The notes under the pieces were generated by a model, which was not told the origin of the DNA, searched no databases, and was given only the letters and a program-made list of their open reading frames with translations. From the NCBI GenBank assembly GCA_049999765.1, contig JBNGIQ010009407.1, positions 140,950 to 204,949 on the forward strand: 64,000 nucleotides of DNA, written 5' to 3'. Position numbers and translations under genes: made by a program. Positions 11,735 to 22,817 of the stretch are shown here, piece after piece (the first letter of the stretch is position 1; every line of letters starts with the position of its first letter). This DNA comes from Phaeoceros laevis. Lineage: Eukaryota > Anthocerotophyta > Anthocerotopsida > Notothyladales.

Positions 11735-12837
11735 TCAGCACCAGCACGTTTGGGCAATACTGTAAGCAAGAAGGTGATCGAAACACGGCGACATAAACGG
11801 ACTCTCCTCAAATGAACAGATTGACACATAAATGACGCCATCTGCATCGCTGACATTGAGAAGCTCCACTTCGCGACACACATCCGGCAAGAAACCGGTA
11901 GGTAACCTCGAGACAGGAATCCAAGGTTCCCCGGAGTCGCCATATTCCCAGATGCGGATGCTGGTGCGTCCGATGCTGGCCGTGAAGAACAGCCTGCCAC
12001 ACTGCGTCGAAAGGTCGCATTTTGCGGTCTGGCCAGCTAGAGGGGTGTCGTGGCAACTCAGCATGGTTCCATCCTCTGCGTCGAACACCATAACCTCGAT
12101 CTTCTTCCAGCCCGCCAGCAAGTAAAGGACACCATCACACAGAACACTGACGCCAAAACAGAGAGCCCGTGGTCCACTACTCCCTGCACCACCGTGACTG
12201 CAGACCACACACCTGTGGTGCTTGAATACAGAGCAAAGCAGAGCTCCCCGTTGCCCCAGAAGAGTGCAAACACCTGGAAACCAGAAGATGTATCATCGGC
12301 TTTTACGCTGAGGAAAGGCTGCCAGAGATCGGTCAGGCCCAATGGCGGCAGCTCCTTCCATGTCTTGTTAGCCACATTCACGATGCAGAAACTGTATTGC
12401 CATTCTCGTGTTCGGGACCACTCCTTCTGTGCTTCCATGCAGAGGAGGCCACAGACCGCACGAACTTTGACCCAGACTCCAGGAGCACGGTACTTGGACG
12501 GAGTGACGAAGCTCAAGTCCACCGTAACCTGATGGAAGCTGCTTGTGCGGTCGTCGCCCCCATGCCAATCCAGAATGGAGACTTGAGGTCGGCATGCAAG
12601 GCCAAGAGACGTTCTCGCTTCTTGAAAGCCGCGGGAACAAAGGAGCAATCGCCATGCCTTGCACACAGCAGCAAGTCGTACCTGGTCTGCTACCGGCAAC
12701 CACAGCAACACCCTCTCCAGCACCTCCTTTGGCAGCCCCTTCCACACCCGGTGAAGTCGTCGGTATGCACCATTTCCCTCTGGAGGATCCACTCCTACAA
12801 GATGCATCACCAGCGGCTGCCGCACCCGGTCGGCCAT
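11735..12837 (-). CDS. F-box protein (kelch-like), apparent frameshift
   Basis: F-box proteins recruit substrates to SCF ubiquitin ligases. The N-terminus, from Met at 12837, has a clear F-box at about residues 33-72 (LPKEVLERVLLWLP, then VCKAWRLLL). It is followed by beta-rich sequence with Trp and Gly spacing that suggests a kelch or F-box-associated propeller (NKTWKELPPLGL). The frame then switches near 12170-12210. The upstream frame runs into unrelated sequence, while a second frame continues sensibly as ALCFGVSVLCDGVLYLLAGW to a stop at 11735. A one-base loss or two-base gain would explain this. I see no GT-AG intron that would. Either the gene is recently broken or the assembly has an indel. 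The substrate is unknown. Confidence 0.65.
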
Positions 12838-12948
12838 AGGTGTCCCTATGAGAGATGCTGTGCGCCACCGATCCCGTTGCCTAGGGCGGTGCGCCTCTGG
12901 ATATCTCGAACTGACACTCCCAATATGGCAGCTCCTGCGGAACTGCAG

Positions 12949-14980
12949 TTACTCTACTCGATCTGCTGTTCCTTCGCATCGCTTTACTAATTCACAAGCA
13001 GTGAAGAAAGACACGAAATCTTCCAGGCTCAGCTCCTCTGGCCTTGACTGCACATACCAATTCCGTCGTTAAACCTTTCCTTCAGTATGTTACTACCTTC
13101 GAAGGACCAAAGAAATATGCTCGCAGTCTTACAGTGGGGGCAAGGCCAACGGTGACGAGGGCATCTTGTACGTCTGTAGAGCTGTATAGGTGCTGAAGAG
13201 AAGTCCGCAACATTTTCCGCTTGCTCTGGAAGGCGGAGTTAACCTGCAAGAAGCAAAGGCCCATACGACCAGCTAAGCAGCTCGAACGACCAGAGGAGGG
13301 CTCTGGTAGATATCTGAATCATGACCTAAAACATGCTCATATGCGTGTCTCTAAGTGCTCTTCACACCTTGTCAACAACAGAGACTGAAAGTTTTCAGAA
13401 AAACATACCATGGATAAAAAGGCCCTGGGAGAAGACACCGCTGGATACTCAGAGGCCTGCTTCACACGGAAGTGCACCAATGCAGCATCCACCTGCCCAG
13501 ACACGGGAGTAAGAGCTACATCGGCATGTCAAGACTCTCGATTCTCATTCCACCTAGGAGTCAAGAGAGACGACAACTTACATTGGGTGACGGGAAAAAG
13601 CTGGTTCGCTTCACCTGAAATATGTACTCAGGCTCTGCAAAATGTCATGGCACAAAGAGTGACTGAATCACGTGAGAATAGGCTTCAGAGCTGCAAATGA
13701 CCTCAAAGCAAACACTCCAACAGAAGACGGGCATCTGGGCATGCATAAGTTCACTTTGGCATCCATGGATGAAATAGTACAAACCTGAGTAGAAATTCAC
13801 AAACAAACTCATCGAGCGGTACTCAGACGACTTGGGTGCAGCTTTTACAAGGCGGGCAGCTGCTTCATCCTGGTTCGGAAACAGTGAATACAAGAGTGTG
13901 AGAGGTGTAAGATGCAACCAAAAGCCGCATTGTACAACGTTCTCGAAGACAGAACATCTGTCGCCGAGTAAAACGTGAAAAGCGATGCCAATACCTGGAG
14001 GAGGAGCACCACATGCGAGAAAAGGTCTCCCATGGGCAGCACCAGCTTGACCACATCGGATGTGATATTGAAGGGAAGATTGGACACAACCTGTATTTCA
14101 ACAAGCAAGCAGTGAGGTCTCTCTTTGAGTAGGATCTTAATTCTAGGACATGGGTAGCTTATCTTTCTAGAAATACTTCAAAAGCGGAATCACCCTGGAG
14201 TCACTAAGGATAAAGAACATCCTTCATACAATTACCTTGGCATGCTTTTGAATGTCTGCAGAGCCTGGCTGTTGCAAAAATTCTGTCATATACTTCCTGA
14301 CAGGCCATTTCAGTATATCCTTCAGGACTACCTACACGGAATTCAAGCACCATCATGGACTCCGACAACCCGAAGATAATTGTAGTACAGTGTGTGTGTA
14401 CACGTGCCTAGGCAATACCTCAACTTGATCGGTGTTCCGAAACCGCTCTTCTATGAGTGCAGCCATGTCAGGATCCTGAGATAAACCCCCGAACGTCAGA
14501 ACGCAGAAAACATCATACCGAGAAGCTAGTAAAAATGCAAATTGCCATCACAACTGTTCAGTACCTTTTCCACTACGATGACACGAGCACCTGCTTGAGT
14601 AAGGGCGTGCGTGAGGGCGCCAGTGCCAGGTCCAATCTCCAACACCACGTCACCGGCTTGAATATTCGCCGTCTCCACAATCTTCTCATTGACGGGGTCG
14701 TCAACCATATAGTGCTACACAGGTAGACACCCCTTGTGAGCAAGAGGAGGATGTGACAGAGCGATATATGGCCAGCCATAGTAGCCTCGGAGGCAGTCTA
14801 CAGGTGCAAGAAAAATACCTGGCCCAACCACTTCTTGGGACGGCGGTCACGAGATTGCAGAGCTTGCTGCGTGCGAGATTGCAAGGCTTGCTGCGAGCGT
14901 CGCACAGCAGCAAAATCTAGTGAGGCAGATAGGCAGCTACAGGGGCCAACGCCCCGCGTAGACTGCAGCTGCAAAAGCAT
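12949..14980 (-). CDS. PFC1: Plastid 16S rRNA dimethyladenosine transferase (PFC1/KsgA type)
   Basis: This enzyme dimethylates two adjacent adenines in the 3' hairpin of small-subunit rRNA. It closely resembles plant PFC1, the chloroplast form. I can place ten exons: 14980-14819, 14714-14565, 14475-14419, 14331-14236, 14090-13995, 13869-13785, 13634-13582, 13492-13409, 13243-13133 and 13047-12949, giving about 330 residues. Landmarks in order are PKKWLGQ-HYMVDDPVNEKIV, the SAM-binding loop EIGPGTGALT, VVEK, the catalytic VVSNLPFNI, LPMGDLFSHVVLLLQ-DEAAARLV, VNSAFQSKRKMLRTSLQH and the C-terminal RPEELSLEDFV. The Met at 14980 starts a Ser/Ala-rich stretch that could be a transit peptide. The first exon boundary is the least certain. 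It ends 112 bp before the F-box gene on the same strand. Confidence 0.88.
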
Positions 14981-15407
14981 CCACCTTCAGTATCTCGTTA
15001 CCACATCTGAAGTGGCACAATGCAGAGAAAGCTCCAATACGAGTCACGAAGCTCTGCCGGAATGTGGCAAGGTAATTCATCCTTTGCGCATCCTTTTCCC
15101 GAAAGGTGGCATTCATCACCTTGTTGAAGGAATTAGAACCGTAGCTGCTCCGCTGCACTCCAAAATCGCACCAGGCCCTGGATTTCCAGGAAACAGGTAA
15201 CCTAATGCCGTCGCTTCTATCCAATACGCCAGAGGACGAGGCAACGGGAGTGGAACTCTCCTTCAAAGAGCTGACAACAACATTTGGCCTGACAAAATAC
15301 TCCACTCGCCTCGCTGTTTCAGACCTTGGCAGCAGAGAAGCTTTCGCAGTATCCCGCCCCAGGGACGATGCAGGGACTGATAACAAGCTATCCATTTCGG
15401 CGTCCAA
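14937..15407 (-). other. Open frame upstream of the PFC1-like gene
   Basis: A 156-residue frame (MDAEMDSLLSVPASS...) overlaps the first PFC1 exon in a different frame. It could be an upstream exon carrying the transit peptide, a 5' leader, or chance. No clear donor joins it to the PFC1 frame. Confidence 0.2.
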
Positions 15408-15827
15408 TAAAACTCCAAGATAATCAATCTGAAAGCTGCTTCAGACCGTATTGCATTGCCAGCCCTATCAGCGCACTGTCACCACACCGCAATGTACGGC
15501 CTCTTCTATCTCAACAGCTCAACTCGCAAGCACCGCATTCCAACGAACGGATTGGCGCTCACGGCGACTCCAGCTGCTTACTTCCCGAAAACAAATGTGG
15601 ACTTCTGAAAGACTGAGATGTGACTCAGTTTTTGTTACTCGTAGTGTGAGGAAGGAGGGTGACTGACACCCCTGACTCGGGCTCGGAGCGAATGCTCCAC
15701 GAGTCCATTGTGCGACGTCGGATGCGCATGTCTCTTTCGCATTTTCTTGTTCCCCTCGACCTAGTAGAGGGACAAGAGCCTTTGATCAATGTCGTCCTAT
15801 GAAGGACACGACCTTGATGTTGGCACT

Positions 15828-18377
15828 CTAAAAGGGCTCCACCGCCTTTACTAGCTCCACCATCGTCCTTGGCTCTTCCCATGATACAAAGGCATTTTGG
15901 TTCATGCCAGTGGCGTACTCAAGGATGCTTATCAACTCCTCCAATGGCTTCACGAAGAACAGGCGAGACGTAGCCTCTATCTGAACCCCCACTGTCCTGG
16001 ACGCTGACAGGTAAGTGGTAAATGTTCGCTCAGAAGGAAAGTCTATTCTCAGGGCTGCCCTCCCAACCATGTCCTTGGGAATAGCCTTTGCGCCTTCCAG
16101 AAGTTTGATGGGATCCCCATAGAGTGTGATGTTGTTGCCATAGTTGAATCCTCCAATGAAGTAGCCAGATCCCCTCCTCTGCACCACATCCAGCCCTGTA
16201 GATGCATTTGAACTGGGTTACCGTGAGCAGCATAGTGTGTGCTTGACTTGGAACAATGCGCTTGTTGATGTCATGGGACCAATGAGAGGATGAATGCCAG
16301 TCCCTGCTGCAGGCAAGAGTCCCGTGCTTGCAGGATGCGGACTTCTCTGCCACTGAAATGTCGTCGAGTTCCTTGAATTTGATATCTAGGATGCTAGTGC
16401 ACTATGAATATGCTCGCACAATGTGGCCAGTTTCTGTAGAGAAAAAGAACCTCGAGGAAAAGCTTTCTTCAGCACTTCGACAAGGATGTCCCCCACAATC
16501 AGTCCGGATATCATCCTCAAGCTGAATGACTCTGGCGACCTGGGTCTGTGGGAGAGAGCGGTGGCATATCTGAAAAAGCTGTAGCAAGCTCGTGCTATCT
16601 CCGCTCCGAACAGGTACACTCTCCAGGACTTATCTGCGTTCTTCTCATCTCGAAGAGTTGTGCACCATTCCTCGGGGTTTGGTCTCTTGGGCACATGCCA
16701 AATGCCTTGAGCTTGCCTGGAAACCACAATGTACTCAAGCTCCTTGGCGTCTCTTTCTGACTTGCTTCCAGGGGGACCAAGCACTAATCCGTAAGTGTTG
16801 AGCAGAGACCTTTTGCTCCGCGACCACTGGGGATTCTTGTAGCACTCTTCAGGATACCCATGTTTGTACAGGGGAGGCAGGTCCCTGAGAATGCAGAACC
16901 GAAATCCCAGGTAATGGTGGAAGCCCTGCCCGAACACGTCCTCATGCCTGCCCAGTCTCTTGGCTGCTTGGAACACAAGGATGTGCACATTCTTGCCAGT
17001 CTTGCCCTCCTCATACTGGAAAGATTCGCACAGCTGACGGACGCTGTCAAGCTCCTCACACCTCGCAAGTTGGCAGAGCTTCAAGATTGCCTTTCTGTTA
17101 TCCTCATTCTCCATGGCAAATCGCACGTACGGCACAAGGTCTCTGTGCCTCACGGCTTGTGTGAAGGATGTGAGCATCATCTTGTCCGCAGCAGCGTACA
17201 CGAGAGGCAGGTCCTGGATGGTCAGATGACACCTGTCCGTGTATATGTACTCGAGAAGGCCGAGCAGCATGGGTTCTGTCCATGACAGCATCTTTAGTTT
17301 CACATAGTACTTACCCACAGGGACACCTTTCTTATGAAAACCCACCAGTGTCTCCCTCTCATCAGCAGTCTCCCTTTTCGCCGCATCCATCGCCATTTGC
17401 AAAACCAGAAACTCATTCCGTAAGGAGCACGGCTCGTCTGCCATGTCCCCACCCTCCACACTTGGGGGTCTGTCTTCATCGTCCACAGGACCTCGAGATG
17501 GTTCTTCCTCTTCCTCAGGCAAGGGAACCACTCCAGACTTCCGGGCCTCCGTTTGTGCTCCAATCTTCCCACCAGCTAACAAAACCCCAAGCTTAGCACT
17601 AAGTGCATCTCCCAGTCCTCTCCCTGCACCAGCACTGTCACCTAGGTTACCTCCTTGACCTGCCTGCACACTTCCCCTCTTCGCCACGTTCTCACCATCG
17701 ACCTTGGGATCTATCAAGGTCACCCTTTTCTTCGCACCTACAGCAGCAGTGCTTTCTTTCTGAACTTCTGGCACCTTGACTGCTCCTGTCACCGCATCTC
17801 CCCATCTATCTCCAACACCAGCAGCAGCTCCACTTTCCTGCCCGGAGCCAGAGAAGCTCACCCGCTTAGACGCCGCAGACATGCTAGCTCGCTGCGCCAG
17901 AAGCATACTCTCCCTCTGATGCTGCGCTTCCTCGTCCGGCTTGGCCACCACGCTCTGCCTCTTCAACCCCGTCACACTGCCCTTCTTCACATCCAAATAC
18001 ACGGTTCTGGCCGCAGGTCCTTTGTACCCCCCTTCTCCATCAGGCTCCATGAAGAAGCTGTTCCTATCAAGCACGAAACTGGGAGGCCTGATGGTAGGCC
18101 TCCTGCTCACAGTCTTGGTGTACTCCAGAATTTCCCTAAAGAAGTCCCCTGTCCTCTTGAGCATGCACGAGTGGCAAAGAACCCGCACCACCTCGGTGCT
18201 GTCCGTCGTCTTGGACACATAGATGATGACATCCGCGGGCCCCGGCACTGGCATCGGCGGCGCCACCGTGAGGAACAATTGGGACAGCCGCTGCTGCAGC
18301 AGATCCGTCACCAATTGGATGCCCTCCCTCTCGCACCTCTGGCATTGCCCCAGTTTGCAGTCCTTGCAGTGAGCCAT
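15828..18377 (-). CDS. BTB/POZ-domain protein with an interrupted BTB fold
   Basis: The main open frame (18377-16386, 663 residues) starts with a possible zinc knuckle (C4-x2-C7-x4-C12-x2-C15). Residues 48-88 look like the first half of a BTB domain (DVIIYV, CHSCMLKRTGDFFREIL). Residues about 90-350 are a Ser/Gly/Ala-rich acidic and basic insert. Residues 355-410 look like the second BTB half (YYVKLKML, LLEYIYTDRCHLT, LVYAAADKMML), followed by a helical BACK-like region. Coding-like sequence continues downstream in other frames: DIKFKELDDISVAEKSAS at about 16385-16200, then RRGSGYFIGGFNYGNNITLY to a stop at 15828. Further exons are therefore likely, but I could not place their introns with confidence. 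BTB proteins often serve as CUL3 adaptors. That role is inference. Confidence 0.55.
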
Positions 18378-18835
18378 CTCCGGTTCTGGCCTGGCAGGTG
18401 TGTCCGATTAACGCATCAAAAGTAGATGCCAAGCAGTCTCCATGTTCTGGCCTTAGAAGACACCTTGAGGAACTCCACTGTGAGGCCGTAGTGTGACCAG
18501 GTCAAGACCACCCAACACAGCCCCCAATTGGAGGCACTCATCGTCGTGTGCACAGCAGAAAACAGACAGGTCTGCTCTGCTGCTGCTGCAGCCGTTGCCA
18601 AGAAGTGTGGCAAGAAGAGCCCGACCTCAGATGGATAGCTGGTGTAAATGCAAGGTCATGAATCAATCCGGGGCGCTGGGGTGGCGCAAGGTTTGATCAA
18701 GAGGTGTGCACCTTCGAACGAAGAGCTTGCAGGACCTCCGGGGACCACTCTGTCTTGTTGCCTGTTCAAACCGAAAACGGTTTGGCGCCCCAACCCTTAA
18801 CAGGTAAAAAAACCCCAGATAACTCCTGTTTAGAA
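18378..18835. other. Upstream flank of the BTB gene
   Basis: About 460 bp with no coding sequence I can support. A CTGCTGCTGCAG-type stretch lies near 18580. This is probably the promoter and leader of the BTB gene and the 5' flank of the tRNA. Confidence 0.4.
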
Positions 18836-18908
18836 GCGCGTGTAGCTTAGTGGATAGAGCGTTTGGTTCCTAAGCAGAAAGTCGCAACTTCGACCCCTGC
18901 CTCGCGCA
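18836..18908 (+). tRNA. trnR-CCU: tRNA-Arg(CCU), degenerate
   Basis: A 73-nt cloverleaf can be drawn. The acceptor stem is GCGCGTG with CTCGCGC (one T-T mismatch). The D arm is GCTT...GAGC. The anticodon loop is TTCCTAA with anticodon CCT, and the T loop is TTCGACC. The body strongly resembles plant nuclear tRNA-Arg(CCU). The anticodon stem has a G-G pair next to the loop, and the T stem (GCAAC with CCTGC) has two mismatches, so this copy may be a pseudo-tRNA. Internal A-box (TAGCTTAGTGG) and B-box-like (CTTCGACCCC) elements are partly preserved. There is no intron. Confidence 0.6.
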
Positions 18909-19210
18909 TCTGAGCCCTAGTGAAGTAATTTGCAGGCAGGCAGGCTCGCCTGGTATATCAGACTGCTGGAATTAAGTGCTCAAGACTGTGCCCATAGATC
19001 ATCTAGTCGAAGGTGACTTGCTTAAATGGTAGGACAGTGCCAAGAAGCTGACAGCACCTTTTCAGTTTGCACATGACACCTTTTCAGTTTGCACTCATGT
19101 GCAGGTGTGTCAATTGCGAGGTAATGGTGAGTGGGTCCAACAGCTAGCCTTTAATTCCCATGCTCTTGTCGTCAACCTGAGAGGGGAATCAAGTTTAGGG
19201 CAGTGGGTAT

Positions 19211-19374
19211 TAATCAAGTTTAGGGCAGTGGGTATTCCTCCCATGGCTCTAGAGCAAAAGTATGTTGCTATGCTTCCTCTTTACGCAGGTGTTAATCAAG
19301 TTTAGGGCAGTGGGTATTCCTCCCATGGCTCTACAGCAAAAGTATGTTGCTATGCTTCCTCTTTACGCAGGTGT
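19211..19374. repeat. 82-bp tandem duplication
   Basis: Two copies (19211-19292 and 19293-19374), each starting TAATCAAGTTTAGGGCAGTG or its equivalent and ending in TTACGCAGGTGT. They are nearly identical, differing for example at CTCTAGAG versus CTCTACAG, so the duplication is recent. Confidence 0.9.
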
Positions 19375-20107
19375 TGGGCAATGGATTCTACCAGAGCGTA
19401 ACATCACAAGACACAAGGGAGTGATCGCAATTTCAAGCAAAAGCTAGGATATGTCTAGCTACTCTTGTGAACTAGAGCTATTCTCGATTTCCTTACATAT
19501 CCACCCAAGCCCTCCCCTCTATGATTGGGTGAAGTACGTAAGGTTAGACAGGCTGGCCCATACAACCATGCACACATGCCATGACTCCCATGTGGCATGC
19601 TTGGCTTGGCACAAGGCCCCTTGCTCACATCTACAAACTAGTCTATGAAAAAGGTTTAGCAAAGGCATAAGCGTCAACCTATGATTAGTCTATGGTTAAA
19701 CATGTCATATTCTGAGTAGTTCGTTTTGAAGATGCAGCATAGCTTTTCTTGTCTATTCAAGTTGAGAATTTAACTTGTATGGCATTCTAGCATGTCACCA
19801 TGAAAAAGCACTTACTAGTTAGAAGATATTCAAGACAAATGTAATATCATATCCTATATACCATATTACTTGTCTAAACTCTAGATACTTGAACACATCT
19901 TACTGTGTTGTGTCACCACAGCTTGTCTATCCAAAGTTCATACAGAATTACTTTATGGAATTTTAGCATGTCATGATGAAAAACCACTATGTTGGAAGAT
20001 ATTTACTTGTCCATCTACTTAGAACATGTTACTTTATTACCCATACTGTGCAATGTGCGCATGCCATGCATTCAAGGTTCAAGGTGTTGACTTCCATCAA
20101 TAGTATA

Positions 20108-20253
20108 GTAATTTTTCACCTCATACTACCCTCGTAATGTGCGGGGCGATACGAGATGCCGAACATTCAAAATCCATGACGTAATTTTTCACCTCATACT
20201 ACCCTGGTAATGTGCGGGGCGATATGAGATGCTGGACATTCAAAATCCATGAC
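20108..20253. repeat. 73-bp tandem duplication
   Basis: Two copies (20108-20180 and 20181-20253), each starting GTAATTTTTCACCTCATACT and ending in CAAAATCCATGAC. They differ by a few substitutions. Confidence 0.9.
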
Positions 20254-20458
20254 GCTAGACAGTCGATCCATGGTGCCGTTGGAAGTTCAAGTCGGCTTCC
20301 ATGCTTCAGTATTTTATCGTATTACCCCTCATATTATAGGGGTAACATGTTGTCGTTGGAAGTTCAAGGTGCCTGCTTCGATGCCCCGTATTGTGGCAGT
20401 AAAGTATCTTGTCGCGGTAGTTGTCGTTGAAAGTTCAAGGTTCCGGCTTCCATGTTGT

Positions 20459-20498
20459 AGTATCTTATCGTATTACCGGGGTAATACGATAAGATACT
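20459..20498. repeat. Near-perfect palindrome
   Basis: AGTATCTTATCGTATTACC, two central Gs, then the exact reverse complement: 19-bp arms with a 2-nt centre. It lies among repeated GTTGGAAGTTCAAGG-type sequence and next to the foldback element. Confidence 0.9.
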
Positions 20499-20525
20499 TT
20501 AAGATATTTTGCGAAACTTGAAGAT

Positions 20526-20730
20526 AAGATCTTTCAATTGGATAAACTAGCCTTGTACAATTTGCGAAACTTCAACAATATGGGGCCATATTGTCGCAGT
20601 AAAGTATCTTCAACAATATGGCCCCATATTGTTCAAGTTTCGCAAATTGTACAAGCAACAATATGGCCCCATATTGTTCAAGTTTCGCAAATTGTACAAG
20701 GCCAGTTTATCAAATTGAAAGAGGGATCTT
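20526..20730. mobile_element. Foldback / MITE-like inverted repeat
   Basis: The left arm (about 20526-20594, from AAGATCTTTCAATTGGATAA to ATATGGGGCCATATTGT) is the near-exact reverse complement of the right arm (about 20658-20730, ending TTGAAAGAGGGATCTT). The spacer holds an extra direct copy of the inner right arm (20613-20655). No transposase is present and I could not define target-site duplications. The arms and size fit a non-autonomous foldback or MITE element. Confidence 0.6.
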
Positions 20731-22731
20731 CACCTTAAAAGATTATCAATACTACCACCTAAGTATGCGATTGCCGCGGCCGCTCTGCTCATTTTGCCCG
20801 GACGTGCAGCATGCTGAAGACAACAAATGCACGAAGGGTTTGGTCTAAAACATGGTTTGGTTTGGTTTGGTCTCCAACTCTTAGCAACATAGAAGTTCAG
20901 AGTTGACGAAAATAAATCCACTTCATGTTCCATCACCAGATTGGCTGCCCAGAGCGCCGACATGTCCGACACCGCTGCTCCCGAGCTCACGACATGCCCG
21001 AATAGTGTCTCCGCGGAGTATCCGGCCGTCAGCTCCGCCAGCACACTGTGGGTGCTACTGATCTCCAACTTGGGGGCAACGTACTCAAGCTTTCATCAGG
21101 TAAATTCTTAAGGGTTAAGAGATTGGTTGAGGTTGTTGCGTATACATGCAAGAAACGCAAAACGATGGAAGAGAATCTTGAACCAAGTTACTCTACTTTT
21201 AGGAACAACTCAAATTAGGCTACCTCAACAGGATGGAAACATTCATATTTCAATGATCTTAAATGAGGAGAAAGGAAAGCCTAGTACCATATTTGTATAC
21301 AAGGTACAAGGATTCTTTAAAAGCTTTTGATGAAAGAGTTGTTGATTTTTGGTGCAACTAGACTACAAGGTTTCTTTAACCTACATTATGAGGACCACAT
21401 GATTTTGATATAGTTTTCAATTAAAATAGTAGTATTAGAGGCTGTGGTATTTCGTGTTCATATCATAACGCTTACATGTGATGGTCATTTGTTAAGGCCA
21501 TTCTTGTTAATTGAGGTAGCTACAATAGTGCAGGCCTAGGCCATGGCTAAGGATAGGATAGACCTGCTTCGGCTTCAACCATCATGAGTGTATGCTTCTA
21601 GAGATGAGGTTGACATGGCTACCTGCTTAACATAGACGGCCATCACTCTCTTTAGGGCAGCAACAATAAGGCAGCATGCTCTCGATCCCCATGTGGAGTC
21701 GGCATAGTACAACCTCAATACTACTACTACTTCTACTACTACTACTATATCGTGAGTCCATGTTATATGGTCATATTGGTATGAACATGTTCATACCATG
21801 TATGCATTTGGCCAACACATGTATTTGCAATTGGGCCAACACAAACACATGTATTTGCTATAGATTTAGCTAATGACTCTTATCCATTTACTAGCTTCTG
21901 TCCCCTGCTTCCCTCTCAAGTGGAACAACTACACATGTCATTTCTCTAAATCTTGGTAGGATAAACAAGCTTTTGCATCGAAGAGAGCTGACATGGGCAC
22001 TGCTTCTATGCACAATTCATGTGCTGCTTTCGTTGCCATCTCTTTCAATGCAGCCAACCACGAAGCTCAAGCACAAGGAATCTATAAGCTAGACTCTGGC
22101 CTAACTACCTATAAACTGGGCCAGTTTATGTACCTTAACTAGGCTAAGCCTAAGTAGCTAACTAGATCAATAAGTCTAACTAATATTGGGGGTCTGGGTT
22201 AATTAGCCTAATTAGTTAAGTTTTTTAAGTTAGTTGCACCTACCTTGTTAGTTCAGTTAGTTCCTAGCATAACCTTGGCAGAAAGTGGGTGGTAAAATCG
22301 TCTTACGAATTGAGTGAACATGAACTTAGTTATTAGCCAAACTATGTGAATGAGTAAGGCTTGCCATTGTAATCCTCACCATTGTAATCCTGTTAATTTC
22401 ATGGCCATAAAAGGTTAAGTTGACTTTAAAACCATGTATGGGACCATGTAAACCTCCTTGAATATCTTCACAGACACACATCATATTATTGCATAAAGCT
22501 TGAAGATATGGCTAGCTTAAAGTAAGTGGTTACCATATTCTGGCCCAAACTTTGGGCTAATGCATGGATTCCACCATTAAAATGGAATTCATTAATTCAT
22601 TACTTTGTTATGGTTGGCATGGGACCATGGGTAGGCCTCTTTGGAGGTTAGTAAAGAGTAACTAACTCAGGGGCCCAAGTTAATTAGCCAAACTAGTCTA
22701 GTTAGTTGCACCTACCTTTGGAAGTTCTTGG

Positions 22732-22817
22732 CATAACATTGTAGGAATCTGGATGGTAAAATCGTCTTAGGCAGTTTCCTCAAGATTTTACCACCCACTT
22801 CCCTACAATGTTATGCG
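22732..22817. repeat. Inverted repeat with roughly 36-bp arms
   Basis: GCATAACATTGTAGGAATCT and the following bases (22732-22769) pair with the sequence ending CCCTACAATGTTATGC (22782-22817). A related copy of the left part, with GGTGCAACTAAC-type flanks, lies at about 22230-22310. This suggests a dispersed element. Confidence 0.65.

Noticed and set aside
17655-18425. 256-residue forward frame over the BTB gene
   Set aside because: Antisense shadow of the low-complexity insert, His/Leu/Arg-rich.
20730-21068. 112-residue minus-strand frame in the repeat-rich region
   Set aside because: The start has some domain-like composition (GYSAETLFGHVV), but it is short and isolated, runs into simple GGTTT repeats and gives no secure family.
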